From an uncultured Oscillospiraceae bacterium (lineage in GTDB: Bacteria; Bacillota; Clostridia; Oscillospirales; Oscillospiraceae): a stretch of 64,000 bases of DNA. This document shows, piece after piece, positions 55,211-64,000 of the stretch. The stretch is from the NCBI GenBank assembly GCA_949935795.1, contig CATLFX010000007.1:1-64000 (forward strand), in the 5' to 3' direction. The notes below the pieces were generated by a model. It did no database searches. It was not told the origin of the DNA and worked only from the letters and a program-made list of their open reading frames with translations. Position numbers and translations under genes: made by a program. Positions within the stretch are counted from its first letter, which is position 1; each line of letters opens with the position of its first letter.

Positions 55211-57721
55211 ATGGCGCAGCAGTCGGCTCAATTTCAACAGGCCCCGCCCCCGAAGCGTGGGCGGGAGGAAAAGCAGCGCGCCCGCCGCCGGGAGGAGCGG
55301 GCCGCCCGCTCGCCCAGAGAACCGGAGCGCATTTTCCCGGACCCCAAGCTGGGCCTCACCGCCGCCCAGGCGTCCGAGCTGATGGAGCAGGGCCTGGGCA
55401 ACGAGGCGGTGGAATCCAACGCCAAAACCACCGGGCAGATCATCCGGGAGAATACCCTGACCTTTTTCAACCTGGTGTTTGTGGTGCTGGCCGCCCTGCT
55501 GGTGCTGGCCGGAGACTTCAAGGACATGATGTTTTTGGGCATCGCCGCTGTCAATTCGATCATCGGCATCATCCAGCAGCTGCGCTCCCGGGCCACCCTG
55601 GAAAAGCTGTCCCTCATCAGCGAGGCCAGGGTAAAGGTGGTGCGGGACGGCCAGCTGGGCACCGTCCCCGTCCACAAGCTGGTGCGGGAGGACATTGTGG
55701 AGCTGGGGGCGGGGGACCAGATCCCCGCCGACGGCCCGGTGATGTCGGGGCAGGTGACGGTGAACGAGGCCCTCATCACCGGCGAGGCCGACCCCATCAC
55801 CAAAAATCCCGGCGACGAGCTTTTGAGCGGCAGCTTTGTGGTGTCCGGCAAGTGCCGGGCCCGGCTGGACCGGGTGGGCAAGTCCAGCTACGCCGCCCGG
55901 CTGTCCCTGGAGGCCAAGGCCGACCAGGGGGTGGGCCGGTCGGAGATGATGAAGTCGCTGGACAAGCTGATCCGGTTCATCGGCTTCGCCCTGATCCCCA
56001 TCGGCGCGGCGCTGTTTTACAATGAACTGATCGTCCAGGAGAACACCTTCGCCCAGGCCGTCCCCGCCGTGGTGGCCGCCCTCATCGGCATGATCCCCGA
56101 GGGGCTGTACCTGCTCACCAGCGTGGCGCTGGCGGTGTCGGTGATGCGGCTGGCCCAGCGCAAGACCCTGGTCCACGAGCTGTCCGCCGTGGAGACCCTG
56201 GCCCATGTGGACGTTTTGTGCGTGGACAAGACGGGCACCATCACCCAGCCGGAGATGTCGGTGCGGGAGGTGGTCCCCCTGGACGAGGAGCGCTGCCCCG
56301 CCGGGAAGGTGGAGGAGATTTTCAACGCCTATTACCGGGCCATCGACGCGGACAACGACACCGCCCGGGCCATGGCGGAGCGGTTCAGCAAGTCCTCCCT
56401 CTGGCAGGTGGAGCGCACGGTGCCTTTCACGTCGGCCAACAAGTGGTCGGCGGTGGTGTTCCGCTCCTACGGGGCCTATGTGGTGGGCGCGCCGGAGTTC
56501 ATCATGAAGGCCCGGTACGCCGATTTGCAGCACATGGTCGCCCCCTACCAGGAGCAGGGGTGCCGGGTGCTGCTGCTGGCCAAGTGCGCCAGCGCCCCCA
56601 CCATGGAGGGGGGCATTGTGGGCGGGGTGGAGCCTCTGGCCCTGGCGGTGATCGCCAACCCCATCCGGGAGGAGGCCCCGGAGACCTTCCGCTACTTTGC
56701 CCAGCAGGGGGTGACGGTGAAGGTGATCTCCGGGGACAACCCTTCCACCGTGTCCAGTGTGGCGGTGCAGGCGGGCATCAAGGGGGCGGACCGCTTCGTG
56801 GACGCCGCCGTCCTCAAGGAGCCCGCCGACTACGCCCGGGCGGTGCGGGAGTACAACGTGTTCGGCCGGGTAACCCCGGACCAGAAGCGCAAGCTGGTGA
56901 AGGCCCTGCAGAAGGCGGGCCATACCGTGGCCATGACGGGGGACGGCGTCAACGACGTGCTGGCGCTGAAGGACGCGGACTGCGGCATCGCCATGGCCTC
57001 CGGCTCGGAGGCGGCCTGCCAGGTGGCCCAGGTGGTGCTGCTGGACTCCAACTTCGCCTCCATGCCCCAGGTGGTGCAGGAGGGGCGGCGGGTTATCAAC
57101 AACATCCAGCGCTCGGCGGCCTTGTACCTGGTGAAGAACATTATGTCCCTGTTCCTGTCCCTGGTCACCCTGCTGGCCGGGTTCCCCTATCCCTTCGTGC
57201 CCATTCAGCTCACCCTCATCAGCGCCCTCACCATCGGCGCGCCCTCCTTTGTGCTGGCCCTGGAGCCCAACCATGAGCTGGTGAAGGGCCGGTTTATGAC
57301 CAACGTGCTCCGCCGGGCCCTGCCGGGAGGGCTGGCCAACATCGTGCTGATGATCTTCATCGAGCTGTTCACCGTGGCCTTTGACTTTGAGCGGGTCACC
57401 CTGTCCACCCTGGCCACCGTCATTATGGGCGAGGTGGGCCTGCTGGTGCTGTACTACATCTCCAGGCCGCTGGACTGGAAGCGGGGGACCCTTCTGGGCG
57501 CCATGTCGGCGGCCTTTGTGGCGGCGGTGCTGGGCTTTGGTTCCATGTTTGAGCTGACGCCCCTGGACTTCCAGGCGGGGCTGGTGATCGTGGTGTTCCT
57601 CATGCTCACCCCGTCGGTGATCTTTGTCTTTGAGCGGGGGCTGGAGCTCATCGAGCTGCTGGTCTCGCTGGGCAGGCAGAAGCTGGGCAAATCCCGGCGG
57701 TCCGCCGCCCGGGAGCGGTAA
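55211..57721 (+). CDS. P-type cation-transporting ATPase
   Basis: An 836-residue HAD-type P-ATPase. A basic N-terminal tail (KRGREEKQRARRREERAARS) precedes the pump. EALITGEADPITKNPGDELL is the actuator TGE loop, VDVLCVDKTGTITQPEMSV the phosphorylation site (Asp about residue 339), and MTGDGVNDVLALKDADCGIA the hinge. AAALIGMIPEGLYLLTSVAL shows the PEG motif of the ion path, as in CtpE-like Ca2+ pumps. About ten membrane helices. The ion is not certain. Confidence 0.92.
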   Translation: MAQQSAQFQQAPPPKRGREEKQRARRREERAARSPREPERIFPDPKLGLTAAQASELMEQGLGNEAVESNAKTTGQIIRENTLTFFNLVFVVLAALLVLAGDFKDMMFLGIAAVNSIIGIIQQLRSRATLEKLSLISEARVKVVRDGQLGTVPVHKLVREDIVELGAGDQIPADGPVMSGQVTVNEALITGEADPITKNPGDELLSGSFVVSGKCRARLDRVGKSSYAARLSLEAKADQGVGRSEMMKSLDKLIRFIGFALIPIGAALFYNELIVQENTFAQAVPAVVAALIGMIPEGLYLLTSVALAVSVMRLAQRKTLVHELSAVETLAHVDVLCVDKTGTITQPEMSVREVVPLDEERCPAGKVEEIFNAYYRAIDADNDTARAMAERFSKSSLWQVERTVPFTSANKWSAVVFRSYGAYVVGAPEFIMKARYADLQHMVAPYQEQGCRVLLLAKCASAPTMEGGIVGGVEPLALAVIANPIREEAPETFRYFAQQGVTVKVISGDNPSTVSSVAVQAGIKGADRFVDAAVLKEPADYARAVREYNVFGRVTPDQKRKLVKALQKAGHTVAMTGDGVNDVLALKDADCGIAMASGSEAACQVAQVVLLDSNFASMPQVVQEGRRVINNIQRSAALYLVKNIMSLFLSLVTLLAGFPYPFVPIQLTLISALTIGAPSFVLALEPNHELVKGRFMTNVLRRALPGGLANIVLMIFIELFTVAFDFERVTLSTLATVIMGEVGLLVLYYISRPLDWKRGTLLGAMSAAFVAAVLGFGSMFELTPLDFQAGLVIVVFLMLTPSVIFVFERGLELIELLVSLGRQKLGKSRRSAARER

Positions 57722-57731
57722 AAGGCGGAAA

Positions 57732-57772
57732 ACGCGTCCCGTCCGGGGGAAAAACGGGCGGGACGCGTCTTT
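57732..57772 (+). terminator. rho-independent terminator
   Basis: ACGCGTCCCGTCCG pairs with CGGGCGGGACGCGT, with a purine-rich loop; weak T run. Confidence 0.8.
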
Positions 57773-57886
57773 GTGTACCAGGGCGGCGGGGGCGGGCGGG
57801 GCGTGAAAATGACCCGCGCAGGCGGGCCCGCCGGAAATTTATTCCGCTTCGTCCCGTGAATTTTCTCTTAATTCTCCCCGATTCTC

Positions 57887-57915
57887 TTGCCAACCACCGC
57901 CAGATAAGCTATAAT
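57887..57915 (+). promoter_or_regulatory. cdaA promoter
   Basis: TTGCCA (57887-57892), 17 nt, TATAAT (57910-57915), the same core as the five phage cassettes but without TACCGA. Confidence 0.85.
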
Positions 57916-57985
57916 ATCCCCAAATGCCGCGATGCGGCGTGGATTCGTCGTGCACATTTTTCGGTGGGGGAAGGAGCGGGCGCGC

Positions 57986-58876
57986 ATGGAAACGATTGTA
58001 CAGACGCTGCAGCAGGCGCCAAAATACCTCAGGCTCATCGAACTGAAGGATATCCTGGACATGGCCATCATCGCCTTCGGGATCTACCACCTGTTCCGTT
58101 TTGTCCGCCGGAGCCGCTCCGGCCAGGTGGTGAAGGCTATCGTAATTATTGTTGCGGCCATGGCCCTGGCAAACGTGTACAACCTCCGGGTCATCCGCAC
58201 GGTGCTGAACAACGCGGTGGAGCTGGGGGTTATCGCCCTGGTGGTCATCTTCCAGCCGGAGGTCCGCCGGTTCCTGGAGCAGATGGGAAGCGGCAAGATC
58301 AAGGAGCTGTTCGTGGCGGAGAGCTACAGCAACGACCTGGAGAACGCCATCAGGGAGACGGTGGAGGCCTATGCCTCCCTGTCCAAGGACAAAGTGGGGG
58401 CGCTGATGGTGTTCGAGCGGCGCACCCTGCTGGACGACGTGCTGAAGACCGGCACCACCCTGGACTGCGAGGTGTCCGCCCAGCTGCTGAAAAACCTGTT
58501 CTGGAACAAGGCCCCCCTCCACGACGGGGCGGTGATCGTCCGGGGCGGGCGCATTGTGGGGGCGGGGTGCATGCTCCCCCTGTCGGGCAACGTGAATCTG
58601 AGCCGGGACCTGGGCATGCGCCACCGGGCGGGCATCGGCATCAGCGAGAACTCCGACGCGGTGGTGGCCATCGTGTCCGAGGAGACGGGGTCCATCTCGG
58701 TGGCCATCAACGGGATGCTCAAACGGCACCTGTCGCCGGAGACCCTGGAGCGGATGCTGCGCCTGGAGCTCATGCCCGGGGCGGAGGAGGAGGGCAGACC
58801 CACCGCCGCCGCCCGGCTGTCCAGCGTATTCAAGGGCATCAAGGGAGATAATTCCAATGGGAAAGAAGATTCTTGA
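57986..58876 (+). CDS. cdaA: diadenylate cyclase CdaA
   Basis: A 296-residue enzyme making cyclic di-AMP from two ATP. Three N-terminal transmembrane helices (DILDMAIIAFGIYHLF and two more) precede the DAC domain with LHDGAVIVRGGRIVGAGC (DGA, about residue 180) and LGMRHRAGIGISE (RHR). The second messenger controls potassium and osmotic balance and wall homeostasis. The start at 57986 follows AAGGAGC. CdaR follows with a 20-nt overlap. Confidence 0.95.
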   Translation: METIVQTLQQAPKYLRLIELKDILDMAIIAFGIYHLFRFVRRSRSGQVVKAIVIIVAAMALANVYNLRVIRTVLNNAVELGVIALVVIFQPEVRRFLEQMGSGKIKELFVAESYSNDLENAIRETVEAYASLSKDKVGALMVFERRTLLDDVLKTGTTLDCEVSAQLLKNLFWNKAPLHDGAVIVRGGRIVGAGCMLPLSGNVNLSRDLGMRHRAGIGISENSDAVVAIVSEETGSISVAINGMLKRHLSPETLERMLRLELMPGAEEEGRPTAAARLSSVFKGIKGDNSNGKEDS

Positions 58877-60149
58877 CAGCAAAATACTCTACGTAGTCCT
58901 CTCCATTCTGCTCTCCCTGGCCGCGTGGCTGTTTGTCACATCCCGGGACGAGAACCGGGAAAACAGGCCCTTTACCAACCTGCCCGTCAACTTTTCCGGG
59001 GTGGAGATGCTGGAGGACCGGGAGCTGATGATCGTCAACCCGAACGTCACCGCCAGCATCCGGGTGCGGGCCACGCCCCTGATCCTGGCCACCCTGAACG
59101 AGACGCCGCCCAAGCTCAACGCCAGCGTGTCCAACATCAACATGGAGGGCAGGCACACGGTGAACTACACCGTGGAGCTGCCCAGCGGGGTGAGTCAGAG
59201 CGACGTGGAGATCACCTACGGCACAGGCGGCAGCGCGGTGGTCGTGGAGGTGGCCCGGGCCCTGAGCCGGAGGGTGCGCATCGAGGGCGAGTTCAAAGGC
59301 TCGGTGGCGGAGGGCTATCTGGCCGGGGACAAGGACGATTTCCGCTTTGACCCGGCGGAGGTCACGATCAGCGGCCGGGCGGACCTGGTCAATCAGGTGT
59401 CCTACGCCAAGGTGACCATCACCAGGGAGGACCTGACGGAGACGGTGAGCGAGAGCCTGCCCTTCCAGCTCATCGGGGCCAGCGGCGATCCGCTGGAGGG
59501 CCTGGACGTGACCTGCGACGTGGACGCCATATACACCGTATTCCCCATCAAGGCCACGGCGGAGATCCCGCTGACCATCAAGGTGATCGAGGGCGGCGGC
59601 CTGAAGGAACGGGACGTGTCCATCAACAAGAGCGTGGACTCCATCGTGGTGGCGGGCAGCCGGGAGGCGGTGGACGCCCTGGTGGGCCAGGGGGACATCA
59701 TCCTGACCACCATTGACCTGGCGGAGCTGGACGACGAGACGGTGGAGAACGGCAGTGAGCGGACCATTCCCATCCCCCTGGACGACCGGCTGGAGAACGT
59801 CAGCGGCATCACCGAGGTGAAGGTGACGCTGAAGGTGAACAAGCGGGTGGAGACCCGGACGTTTGAGGTGACCAGCCGCATCAGCACCATCAACGCCCCG
59901 GAGGGCTGGACGCCCGCCGTGGTGACCAAAATGCTGCCCGTCCGGGTGCGGGGGACCCGCGCCCTGCTGGACGAGCTCACCGAGGAGAGCATCCGCGTGG
60001 TGGCCGACCTGCGGGACGTGAGCCAGACGGCGGGGCAGTACACCGTGGAGGCCAGCATCTATCTGGACGGGCCCGGCACCGTGACCGACGTGGGGGTGGT
60101 GAATCCCAATTCCTACTCCATCGTGGTCTCGCTGAGCCGGGACGGCTGA
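58857..60149 (+). CDS. cdaR: CdaR-type YbbR-domain protein
   Basis: A 430-residue extracytoplasmic protein with one N-terminal helix (VVLSILLSLAAWLFVTS) and a series of YbbR domains (PVNFSGVEMLEDRELMIVNP and later repeats), the usual regulator of CdaA in Firmicutes. The gene pair is conserved. Regulation through the membrane by turgor or wall state is established for other CdaR proteins. Confidence 0.93.
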   Translation: MGKKILDSKILYVVLSILLSLAAWLFVTSRDENRENRPFTNLPVNFSGVEMLEDRELMIVNPNVTASIRVRATPLILATLNETPPKLNASVSNINMEGRHTVNYTVELPSGVSQSDVEITYGTGGSAVVVEVARALSRRVRIEGEFKGSVAEGYLAGDKDDFRFDPAEVTISGRADLVNQVSYAKVTITREDLTETVSESLPFQLIGASGDPLEGLDVTCDVDAIYTVFPIKATAEIPLTIKVIEGGGLKERDVSINKSVDSIVVAGSREAVDALVGQGDIILTTIDLAELDDETVENGSERTIPIPLDDRLENVSGITEVKVTLKVNKRVETRTFEVTSRISTINAPEGWTPAVVTKMLPVRVRGTRALLDELTEESIRVVADLRDVSQTAGQYTVEASIYLDGPGTVTDVGVVNPNSYSIVVSLSRDG

Positions 60150-60150
60150 G

Positions 60151-61056
60151 GTGTTCGGCTACGTTCGCCCCGCCCTGGAGCGGCTGAGCCAGGAGGGGCG
60201 GGACGGCTACCAGAGCGCCTACTGCGGGCTGTGCCACGCCCTGGGCAGGCGCCACGGGTTTCTGGCCCGGCTCACCCTGCAATATGACTTCACCTTTCTG
60301 GCCATCCTGCTGACGGCGGGGGCGGGAGGGGGCGGACGGATCTGCAAACGGTGTCCCGCCCACCCCCTGCGGGGGCCCAGAAGCTGTCTGGCGGGGGGCC
60401 AGCTGGACGCCGCCGCCGACCAGAGCGTCATCCTCACCTGGCACAAGCTGTCCGACGACGTGGCGGACCACGGCTTTTTCGCCGGCCTGCCTTACCGCTT
60501 CCTGCGCCTGCTGTTTGGCCGGGCCTACCGCCGGGCGGCCAGGGCCCAGCCCGCCTTTGACGCTCAGGTGCGGGAGGGGCTGACCCGGCTTGGGGCGCTG
60601 GAGGAGGCCCGGTCCCCCCAGCTGGACCGGGCGGCGGACGCCTTTGCCCGGATTCTGGCCTGTTCCGCCCAGGCCGTCCCCCGGGAGGGGGAGCGGCGGG
60701 CCATGGGCCAGCTGCTCTACCATCTGGGACGGTGGATCTACCTGATGGACGGCTGGGACGACTGGGAGGAGGACAAAAAGCGGGGGCGCTACAACCCGCT
60801 GGACGCCCGGTTCCAGGGGCAGGTCCGGGAAAACCGGGACTACCTGGACACCACCGCCACCCACTCCCTGCGGCTGGCGGGGTCGGCGGCGGGGCTGCTG
60901 GAGCTGGGGGAGTGGACCCCCGTGGTGGAAAACGTACTCTACACCGGCCTGCCCGCGGTACAGTCCGCTGTGCTGGACGGGCGGTGGCACGATATGAGAG
61001 ATATAAGGAGAAGACCACATGAGAGATCCCTACGAGGTGCTGGGCGTGAGCCCTGA
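60151..61056 (+). CDS. DUF5685-family protein
   Basis: A 301-residue protein with GTG start 1 nt after cda[41 protein letters not shown] and [20 protein letters not shown] match the DUF5685 family of Clostridia, which is found with DnaJ proteins. The D-rich helix suggests metal binding. It overlaps the DnaJ gene by 38 nt. Confidence 0.85.
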   Translation: MFGYVRPALERLSQEGRDGYQSAYCGLCHALGRRHGFLARLTLQYDFTFLAILLTAGAGGGGRICKRCPAHPLRGPRSCLAGGQLDAAADQSVILTWHKLSDDVADHGFFAGLPYRFLRLLFGRAYRRAARAQPAFDAQVREGLTRLGALEEARSPQLDRAADAFARILACSAQAVPREGERRAMGQLLYHLGRWIYLMDGWDDWEEDKKRGRYNPLDARFQGQVRENRDYLDTTATHSLRLAGSAAGLLELGEWTPVVENVLYTGLPAVQSAVLDGRWHDMRDIRRRPHERSLRGAGREP

Positions 61057-61639
61057 GGCCAGCGACGACGAGATCAAGCGGGCTTACCGGGAGCTGGCCC
61101 GGAAATACCATCCGGACAACTACCAGAACAACCCCTTGGCCGACCTGGCTGAGGAGAAGATGAAGGAGATCAACGAGGCCTACGACGCCATCACCCGCAC
61201 CCGGTCCGGGGGCGGCTCCTCCTATGGGGGAAGCGCGGCCCAGAGCCAGAGCGGATACGGCTATGGGTACGGAAATTCCGGCTACCAGCAGCAGAGCCAG
61301 GGGTCGGCCAGCCAGGTGTTTTACCGGGTCCGGCAGGCCATCAGCAGCAACGACCTGGACGGGGCGGAGCAGCTCCTCCAGGGGGCCGGCCGGAACGGGG
61401 AGTGGTACTTCCTCATGGGCTCCATCGCCTACCGGCGGGGCTGGCTGGACGAGGCCCGTCAGAACTACCAGATCGCCGTCCAGATGGACCCGGGCAACAT
61501 GGAGTACCGGCAGGCCTTCAACATGATGCAGCGGGGGGGCTACGGCTACCAGCCGGACGTGTCTGGGGCCCAGTGCGACGGCATGGACTGCTGTACCGCC
61601 ATGATGTGCATGAACTGCCTGTGCGGAGGCTGCCGCTGA
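61019..61639 (+). CDS. J-domain (DnaJ-like) protein
   Basis: A 206-residue protein. The J domain with HPD ([20 protein letters not shown]) fills the first 65 residues. A Gly/Ser/Tyr/Gln-rich stretch follows, then a helical TPR-like part ([20 protein letters not shown]) and a Cys-rich end ([20 protein letters not shown]). It would stimulate DnaK for a specific client; that client may be DUF5685. RBS AAGGAGAAG before ATG. Confidence 0.92.
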   Translation: MRDPYEVLGVSPEASDDEIKRAYRELARKYHPDNYQNNPLADLAEEKMKEINEAYDAITRTRSGGGSSYGGSAAQSQSGYGYGYGNSGYQQQSQGSASQVFYRVRQAISSNDLDGAEQLLQGAGRNGEWYFLMGSIAYRRGWLDEARQNYQIAVQMDPGNMEYRQAFNMMQRGGYGYQPDVSGAQCDGMDCCTAMMCMNCLCGGCR

Positions 61640-61640
61640 G

Positions 61641-62162
61641 ATGAGACGAAAAAACGCGGCGGTCAAGGTGGCCTATCCGGCCATTCTGGGGGCCCTGGCG
61701 GTGATCTTGGTGTACCTGGCCTCCGTGGCCCCCACGGGCCGCTGGGGGATCGTGGCGCTGGCCGGGCTGCTGCCCGCGGCGGCGGTGATCTCGGTGGGGC
61801 TGAGGGCGGGGTTCCTGTGCTGGGCGGGGGCGTCCATTCTGTCCCTGCTGCTGGCGCCGGACAAGTTCTGCGCCCTGCTGTTCACGGCGTTGTTCGGGCT
61901 GTACCCTATGGTGAAATCCGCGGCGGAGAAGCCCCGGAAACGGCTGCTGGAGTATGCGGTGAAGCTGGTTTTCTTCAACGCGGTGTTCACCGGGCTGTAC
62001 CTGACCATGATGGGGTCCATGCTGGATTCCCTGCCCCCGGCGTTGGGGGATTCCCTGTGGGCGCTGTACCCGGCGGCCAATATCGTGTTTGTGCTGTATG
62101 ACTATGGATTCAGCCAGCTGATCGCGGTGTATGTCAGCCGTGTGCAGCGGGCGGTCCACTGA
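61641..62162 (+). CDS. integral membrane protein
   Basis: A 173-residue protein with five hydrophobic helices (ILGALAVILVYLASV, IVALAGLLPAAAVISVGL, GASILSLLLA and others), not assigned to a family. It may be a small S-component-like or regulatory membrane protein. Overlaps no gene; it is 1 nt after the DnaJ stop. Confidence 0.8.
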   Translation: MRRKNAAVKVAYPAILGALAVILVYLASVAPTGRWGIVALAGLLPAAAVISVGLRAGFLCWAGASILSLLLAPDKFCALLFTALFGLYPMVKSAAEKPRKRLLEYAVKLVFFNAVFTGLYLTMMGSMLDSLPPALGDSLWALYPAANIVFVLYDYGFSQLIAVYVSRVQRAVH

Positions 62163-62178
62163 AAGGCTGGGAGTTGAC

Positions 62179-63066
62179 TTGGTAAAAAGTATGACCGGCT
62201 ACGGCCGGGGGGAGCGGTCCTTTGACGACGGCGTGCAGGTCACCGTGGAGCTGCGGTCGGTGAACAACCGCTACCTGGACTGCACGGTGAAGCTGCCCCG
62301 GACCTACATCTTCGCGGAGGACGCCTTGAAGGGCCGGGTGCAGAAGGCCGTGGGCCGGGGCAAGGTGGACATGTTCGTCACCATCACCCGGTCCGGCGGG
62401 GAGGCCATGGCCGTCACGGTGAACGAGGAGCTGGCGAAGGGCTATATTGAGGCCCTGGCCCGGCTCCAGAAGCTGGGGGGCGGGAGCGCCAAAAAGAGGT
62501 GGTCCGCCGCCGAGCTGGCCCGGTTCCCCGATGTGCTGACGGTGGAGAAGCGGGCGGAGGACCTGGATGAGATGAAGGCGCGCCTGCTGGAGGTGCTGGA
62601 GCTGGCCATCGGCGACTTCAACGCCATGCGGGAGACCGAGGGCGGGCGGCTGGCCCAGGACATCCTGAGCCGGGCGGAGGCCATTGAACGGCTGCTGGCC
62701 GAGGTGGAGGAGCGCTCCCCCCAGACGGTGAACGACTACCGGGCCCGGCTGGAGGCCAAAATGAGAGAGGTGCTCCAGAACACCCAGATCGACGAGGCCC
62801 GGCTGCTCACCGAGGCGGCCATCTTCGCGGACAAGGTGGCGGTGGACGAGGAGACCGTCCGCCTCCACAGCCATCTGGGCCAGCTGCGGGAGCTGCTGGG
62901 GACCGGGGGCGCGGTGGGGCGCAAGCTGGACTTCCTGATCCAGGAGTTCAACCGGGAGGCCAACACCATCGGCTCCAAGTGCAGCGACATGGAGATCACC
63001 CGGCGGGTGGTGGACATGAAGGCGGAGATTGAGAAGATCCGCGAGCAGGTCCAGAATCTGGAGTGA
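62179..63066 (+). CDS. yicC: YicC-family endoribonuclease
   Basis: A 295-residue protein of the YicC/YloC family. VKSMTGYGRGERSFDDGVQV is the universal N-terminus, so the TTG at 62179 is the best start (GGGAG upstream). RVDEARLLTEAAIFADKVAV-like residues and DFLIQEFNREANTIGSKCSD form the conserved C-terminal DUF1732 part. Members are RNA endonucleases. Gene order with remA, gmk and rpoZ is conserved in Firmicutes. Confidence 0.93.
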   Translation: MVKSMTGYGRGERSFDDGVQVTVELRSVNNRYLDCTVKLPRTYIFAEDALKGRVQKAVGRGKVDMFVTITRSGGEAMAVTVNEELAKGYIEALARLQKLGGGSAKKRWSAAELARFPDVLTVEKRAEDLDEMKARLLEVLELAIGDFNAMRETEGGRLAQDILSRAEAIERLLAEVEERSPQTVNDYRARLEAKMREVLQNTQIDEARLLTEAAIFADKVAVDEETVRLHSHLGQLRELLGTGGAVGRKLDFLIQEFNREANTIGSKCSDMEITRRVVDMKAEIEKIREQVQNLE

Positions 63067-63072
63067 CGGACG

Positions 63073-63333
63073 ATGAAGCTGGTCAATATTGGATTTGGCA
63101 ATATGGTGTCCGCCCGGCGGGTGGTGGCCATCGTCAGCCCGGACTCGGCCCCGGTGAAGCGCCTGGGCCAGGAGGCCCGGGAGCGGGGCGTGCTCATCGA
63201 CGCCAGCTTTGGGCGCAGGACCCAGTCGGTGCTGGTGACGGACAGCGGCCACGTGATCTGGTCGTCCCTGCCGCCGGAGCAGATATCCGCCCGGTTTCGG
63301 GAGGACCCAGAGACAGAGGAGGAGACGCCATGA
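63073..63333 (+). CDS. remA: RemA-type regulator (DUF370)
   Basis: An 86-residue DNA-binding protein of the RemA/YlzA family ([20 protein letters not shown], then [20 protein letters not shown]). In Bacillus it activates matrix genes. It overlaps gmk by ATGA. Confidence 0.93.
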   Translation: MKLVNIGFGNMVSARRVVAIVSPDSAPVKRLGQEARERGVLIDASFGRRTQSVLVTDSGHVIWSSLPPEQISARFREDPETEEETP

Positions 63334-63962
63334 GCGTATCGCAGAAGAGAACACGGGGGGAGCTGATCGTGCTGTCCGGGCCCTCCGGGGTGGGGAAGAG
63401 CACCGTCATCGCCGAGCTGCTGAGCTCCCGGCGGGACATCCACTTTTCCGTGTCTTTCACCACCCGCCAGCCCCGCACCGGCGAGGAGGACGGGGTGAAC
63501 TACAACTTCGTCTCCCGGGAGGAGTTTGAGCGGATGATCGCCGCGGACGAGCTGCTGGAGTACGCCGAGTACGTGGGCAACTACTACGGCACGTCCCTGA
63601 AGGTCATCCGGGAGAAGCTGGACCAGGGGGTGGACGTGCTGCTGGACATCGAGGTCCAGGGGGCGGCCAAGGTGAAGGAGCGCTGCCCCGAGGCGGTGCT
63701 GATTTTCCTCATCCCCCCCTCCATCGAGGAGCTGTCCCGCCGCCTCCACCGGCGCAACACCGACGAGGAGGAGACCATCCAGCGCAGGCTGGAGAAAGCC
63801 CGGCAGGAGTGCCGGGAGTGCGTCCACTACGACTATCTGGTGGTGAACGACACGGTGATGAACGCCGCCCAGGAGATCCAGTCCATCCTCCGGGCGGAGC
63901 AGTGCCGCGCCCAGAAGCGGCTGGGCCTGCTCCAGGGCATCACCGGCCAGGACGAGCTGTGA
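63330..63962 (+). CDS. gmk: guanylate kinase
   Basis: A 210-residue enzyme phosphorylating GMP to [23 protein letters not shown] is the P-loop; [20 protein letters not shown] and [16 protein letters not shown] are the GMP-binding parts; [20 protein letters not shown] and [20 protein letters not shown] complete the family pattern. Confidence 0.96.
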   Translation: MSVSQKRTRGELIVLSGPSGVGKSTVIAELLSSRRDIHFSVSFTTRQPRTGEEDGVNYNFVSREEFERMIAADELLEYAEYVGNYYGTSLKVIREKLDQGVDVLLDIEVQGAAKVKERCPEAVLIFLIPPSIEELSRRLHRRNTDEEETIQRRLEKARQECRECVHYDYLVVNDTVMNAAQEIQSILRAEQCRAQKRLGLLQGITGQDEL

Positions 63963-63985
63963 ATATAAGGAAAGGAAGGATATCT

Positions 63986-64000
63986 ATGCTGCTCTATCCC
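63986..64000 (+). CDS. rpoZ: start of RNA polymerase omega subunit (partial)
   Basis: Only MLLYP is in the window, after AAGGAAAGGAAGG. RpoZ in Firmicutes often starts M-L-x-P and follows gmk, so this identity is likely from context. Confidence 0.6.

Overview
The window looks like chromosome of a high-GC Gram-positive anaerobe of the Oscillospirales/Clostridia (Flavonifractor- or Lawsonibacter-like), with the right part of a prophage or phage-like element in its left half. The clues are T-box leaders on leuA and thrS, a cdaA-cdaR pair, a remA-gmk-rpoZ gene order, CotF-type spore-coat genes and consensus sigma-A promoters with 17-nt spacers. The taxon is inferred from gene content only.

Left part, about 1-30.5 kb, all genes on the + strand. 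It opens with an 84-nt C run that is probably an assembly artefact. Then come the template repeat and reverse transcriptase of a diversity-generating retroelement (DGR), and a lysis module: small membrane proteins, a two-domain endolysin and an LLH-type holin. Neither the DGR target gene nor an integrase is in the window; both presumably lie to the left. From 6 to 30.5 kb there are about 50 short, tightly packed and often overlapping accessory genes, mostly of unknown function. Recognisable members are a DUF5131 radical-SAM-like protein, an ASCH protein, an HD hydrolase, a DUF2786 protein, a PemK/MazF-like protein followed by a helix-turn-helix protein, an HNH nuclease, DUF551-like proteins and several zinc-knuckle proteins.

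Two kinds of regulatory architecture stand out there. (1) Five near-identical promoter cassettes (TACCGA, 50-51 nt of AT-rich DNA with inverted repeats, TTGCCA, 17 nt, TATAAT, then another AAATTA-type box) start five consecutive operons. (2) Four hammerhead self-cleaving ribozyme candidates lie between co-transcribed genes. Three are type II, with covarying stems and a covarying loop-to-tail pseudoknot; the fourth is type I, and its core contains the stop codon of the gene before it. Degenerate repeat arrays, a pseudoknotted leader and a structured 122-nt spacer remain unexplained. At the junction with host DNA (30470-30641) there is a promoter-to-terminator unit that looks like a small RNA gene.

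Right part, about 30.6-64 kb, host chromosome: proC; a small conserved ORF; leuA behind a T-box; a MarR regulator with a TauE-type exporter; hpf; an orphan holin/amidase pair; thrS behind a T-box; a DUF3796-XRE pair; a DUF5655 gene with a LytTR regulator and GHKL kinase; YxeA-like; prfB; a UshA-type 5'-nucleotidase fused to LysM, followed by a repeated terminator; two esterases; an ATP-grasp protein; CotF-like genes; an OmpR regulator-ABC transporter-kinase locus; a P-type ATPase; cdaA-cdaR; DUF5685-DnaJ-membrane protein; and yicC-remA-gmk-rpoZ, cut by the right edge.
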